DNA from: Dirofilaria immitis | Lineage: Eukaryota > Nematoda > Chromadorea > Rhabditida > Onchocercidae | NCBI GenBank assembly: GCA_024305405.1 | Contig: JAKNDB010000068.1 | Span: 3,720,501 to 3,784,500 of the forward strand | DNA length: 64,000 bases | Direction of reading: 5' to 3' | In this document: in pieces, positions 62,724-64,000 of the stretch | Layout of the letters: every line of letters starts with the position of its first letter | Numbering within the stretch: the first letter of the stretch is position 1 | Program-made: the position numbers and the translations under genes | The notes under the pieces: generated by a model | The model's database searches: none | Told to the model about the DNA's origin: nothing | What the model saw: only the letters and a program-made list of their open reading frames with translations

Positions 62724-64000
62724 TATAATATACGATCTAAAATTTTATCGTAGTAAGCTCAAATAACGCGCAAAAAAATTGAGGAACGAAAATAATTCAA
62801 AAACTTTAAGCCTAGCATTTGATGATATTTTAATATTATCGAAAATCAATTGATATAATTAAATTTCAAAAAATTTTGTGAAATTTCGCTTATATGATTT
62901 ATGTTAGAAAATTATTGCATATTGGTGAAATAGCAGTGTTAATGAGCAATAAATTAATATAATTTATCTTAACAATCTTAAGAAAAAAATTATTTTAACC
63001 AGCAAGTTAAAATTATTAGAGAAAACCATATTATAAACCTTTTCCAAACATGTATAGAATATGAAATTAAATTCTTCGAGAATTCTTGAGACGTCTATCA
63101 AAAATCTCAACCTCAGTTAACGATTACTCACTTGGAAAAACTTTTTCCACTTAAATTTCTATAAAAATTTGAAACAAATGATTACTACATGTTTTTTGAT
63201 TTTCCGTAAAATTTAAAAGGAAGAAGCTTTAATTCAAATTCATTCATTTCCCAGCGAAAATTTTGACACACTTTCATTGTTATTTTACGTAGAATAAAAG
63301 TAACAATGTCCTGTGATTTTTCTTTAAAAAAATAACAGAAATTATTCTTCAAATATTATCAATTACTGAGTTTTATGAATGTTTTTACAAATACTCCACG
63401 ATAATTTATAAGTCCGTTACGGTTCATGACAAATTTTATGCAAACGGTTCTATTTATCATGAACATACAACTGCCGTTAATTTTTCTGCAATTTTGCAAG
63501 ATTAACTATGACAATGTTTCATTGATTTATTTGAAATGTCGAGAAAGTTTCCACTTTATCTTGATGCTATCACGAAACGAATTATAAGCTAATATTTTAG
63601 AAATGGATTTTATTGATAACACTAAAATTTTATTAAAAGAAATGTTGAGCCAAGAAAAACATGAAATGTATTGAATGAATTTTATCATTAACAAATATGA
63701 ACAAATATCAGATGATTCTTCAGAACTAGTAGGATGAATTTTTCAATCAACAAAAATTCAGTTGAAAAATGTGACAAGCCCAAATAATTGAGTGATAATA
63801 GGAAAATGGGACATAGGCAGAAATATATTAATTGTAATCAAAAATTCAACAAAATAAAAAGTGAAAACTGAGCGAGGAAACCAAATTTACGAGGAAATTA
63901 GTAGCAAATATGCAAATATTCAAACTGAGATAAGGAAAGTCTATGAAAGAGCATGTGAACTAAAATAAAAATTTAACAGAAAGTAAGTTACGATGAATGC
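62724..64000. other. Upstream flank of TMEM144, no gene seen
   Basis: About 1.3 kb to the window end. No exon, RNA gene or repeat recognised. The TMEM144 promoter should lie here. Confidence 0.45.

Noticed and set aside
1..64000. Bacterial endosymbiont (Wolbachia) inserts, CRISPR arrays or tRNA/rRNA genes
   Set aside because: No bacterial-type gene, no spaced repeat array and no convincing tRNA or rRNA sequence was seen on either strand.

Overview
The window looks like a draft nuclear contig from a parasitic nematode, most likely a spirurid or filarial worm. It is very AT-rich. Its genes are split into small exons with GT..TTTCAG or TTTTAG introns of roughly 45 to 1600 bp. It carries nematode hallmarks: an MSP (sperm) domain gene and a FEM-2-type phosphatase. 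I know of no way to name the species from the sequence alone.

I could assemble eleven genes, plus the last exons of a twelfth. From left to right: an unidentified minus-strand gene (552-1636); SRA1/Sec31-like (minus, 2492-5577); 6 kb of simple and tandem repeats; a three-finger protein with FOG/ZFPM features (plus, 11577-16885); a small secreted cysteine-containing protein (minus, 19018-20181); a gene-poor stretch; GEN-1 Holliday-junction nuclease (plus, 23587-27643); BCAS2/SPF27 splicing factor (plus, 30195-31677); extended synaptotagmin (plus, 33320-40879); EEF1AKMT2-type methyltransferase (minus, 41824-43598); an MSP-domain protein with a very long Lys/Glu-rich arm (minus, 45022-47671); mitochondrial C1QBP/p32 (plus, 49243-51218); a FEM-2/PPM1F-type PP2C phosphatase (plus, 51898-56413); and TMEM144 (minus, 60094-62723).

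The genes do not form one pathway; this is ordinary worm gene neighbourhood. The most interesting item is the zinc-finger gene. It combines a near-N-terminal SRRKQ..P motif (NuRD-recruiting type), a PLDLT motif (CtBP type), a FOG-style CCHC finger and a GYKG..RGIR finger in a compact protein of about 416 residues.

A technical point decides how this window must be read. Nearly every gene has one or more single-base frame breaks lying in an A/T run, almost always one base short. The flanking frames and splice phases become consistent if one base is allowed at each. I read this as consensus error rather than gene decay, and the exon phases below allow for it.
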